Made by a program: the position numbers and the translations under genes. From contig OZ038455.1 in the NCBI GenBank assembly GCA_964036195.1, positions 5,225,855 through 5,289,854 of the forward strand: a stretch of DNA of 64,000 bases. The letters run 5' to 3'. The stretch comes from Sphaerolaimus hirsutus. Lineage: Eukaryota > Nematoda > Chromadorea > Monhysterida > Sphaerolaimidae. The notes below the pieces were generated by a model, which saw only the letters and a program-made list of their open reading frames with translations, was not told the origin of the DNA and did no database searches. Positions 63,454 to 64,000 of the stretch are shown here, in pieces (positions within the stretch are counted from its first letter, which is position 1; the number at the start of each line of letters is the position of its first letter).

Positions 63454-63841
63454 CCGTAAATCCTCGAATAAGTCCCCCCCCTCGAATACCCCCTTCGAAT
63501 AAAACCCCCCTGTTGCGCGCGTGAGGAAAAAGTAACCCCCCTCGAATAATACCCCCTATTTTCGATGCAACTAAGTCGTGTCACATAAAAAAAACATTTC
63601 GATGAAGCCAGACAGACCAAATAAGCAATGGTCTGATTCATCGAATGCAAAGGCAGTGCTGCGTATGCAACGTAAACACAAAAGATTGTTTTAGTTAGAG
63701 CGGCGATGTACGTACTTATGTACTGAATATTCTGAGGTAAAAACAACTCCCCCGCTCGAATAACTCCCCCTCGATTAACTCCCCCTCAAAATATTCTGAC
63801 GAAAAAATAATTCCCCCGGGGACTTATTCGAGCATTTACGG
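63454..63841. mobile_element. Family I variant MITE, TA TSD
   Basis: CCGTAAATCCTCGAATAAG and the near-inverse CTTATTCGAGCATTTACGG lie between TA at 63452-63453 and 63842-63843, with C runs inside. Located in the intron upstream of exon A. Confidence 0.7.
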
Positions 63842-63854
63842 TAGTTCCATATAG

Positions 63855-63960
63855 AGATGGCACCATGGCGCTGGCGCCAATTGAGGGCGCCGAACGGTGC
63901 CGCTAAATGGCGCCATTGGCGCTTGGCGTCCTTTTTCTGATGTTTTTCCACGGCTAGTTC
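63855..63960. repeat. Family H GGCGCC-rich MITE, partial
   Basis: AGAGATGGCACCATGGCGCTGGCGCC followed by GGCGCTTGGCG blocks. The end is cut or decayed near the window edge. Confidence 0.5.
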
Positions 63961-64000
63961 CATAAACCTCTAAGTCAGGAATACAAATTCCATTATTCAT

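Overview
This is eukaryotic, almost certainly invertebrate animal, nuclear DNA. It is AT-rich, the genes are split by GT-AG introns, a multi-exon Patched-domain transporter gene is present, and most of the rest is layered transposons. I could not fix the species. Everything here is read by eye from the sequence; splice sites and target-site duplications (TSDs) were found by matching flanks and reading phase.

Layout. About 526-18833 is one copy of a ~2.8 kb unit (called U), swollen to 18.3 kb by insertions. A second, inverted copy at about 34236-38505 lacks those insertions and so supplies empty sites. Inside left U are hAT-type MITEs, a TIR element (E), a TAA-TSD element (D), another hAT-type element, and in its centre a 7.6 kb Ty3/Gypsy retrotransposon (4714-12317) with 160-bp LTRs differing at one base. 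Two related elements with ends TAGCATTCG lie at 14305-18792 and 19475-21352. A 5'-truncated LINE with an open reverse transcriptase (23606-26044) abuts a tRNA-Ala-like sequence.

A compact head-to-head host gene pair follows: an unrecognised six-exon gene on the minus strand (26342-27962) and an unrecognised seven-exon gene on the plus strand (28003-30287), 40 bp apart. A perfect 154-bp second copy of the LINE tail closes this island. Then come two possible minus-strand exons (31214-31580), a palindromic element with a 10-bp TSD (32724-34093), the right U copy, and a TATA-box promoter with a signal-peptide first exon on the minus strand (40200-40280).

From 63364 down to 43683, on the minus strand, runs the C-terminal part of a Patched/RND-family membrane protein: eight exons that join in phase to 672 codons plus stop, with the N-terminal part beyond the right edge of the window. 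Its introns are mostly transposons, many dated relative to each other by nesting and bounded by exact 8-bp TSDs. Three hAT-type insertions, two in this gene and one at the signal-peptide exon, sit within about 10 bp of splice sites.

No hAT, PIF or Mutator transposase was seen, so these DNA elements are non-autonomous here. The only transposon enzymes are the Ty3 polyprotein (broken by one frameshift in integrase) and the LINE reverse transcriptase.
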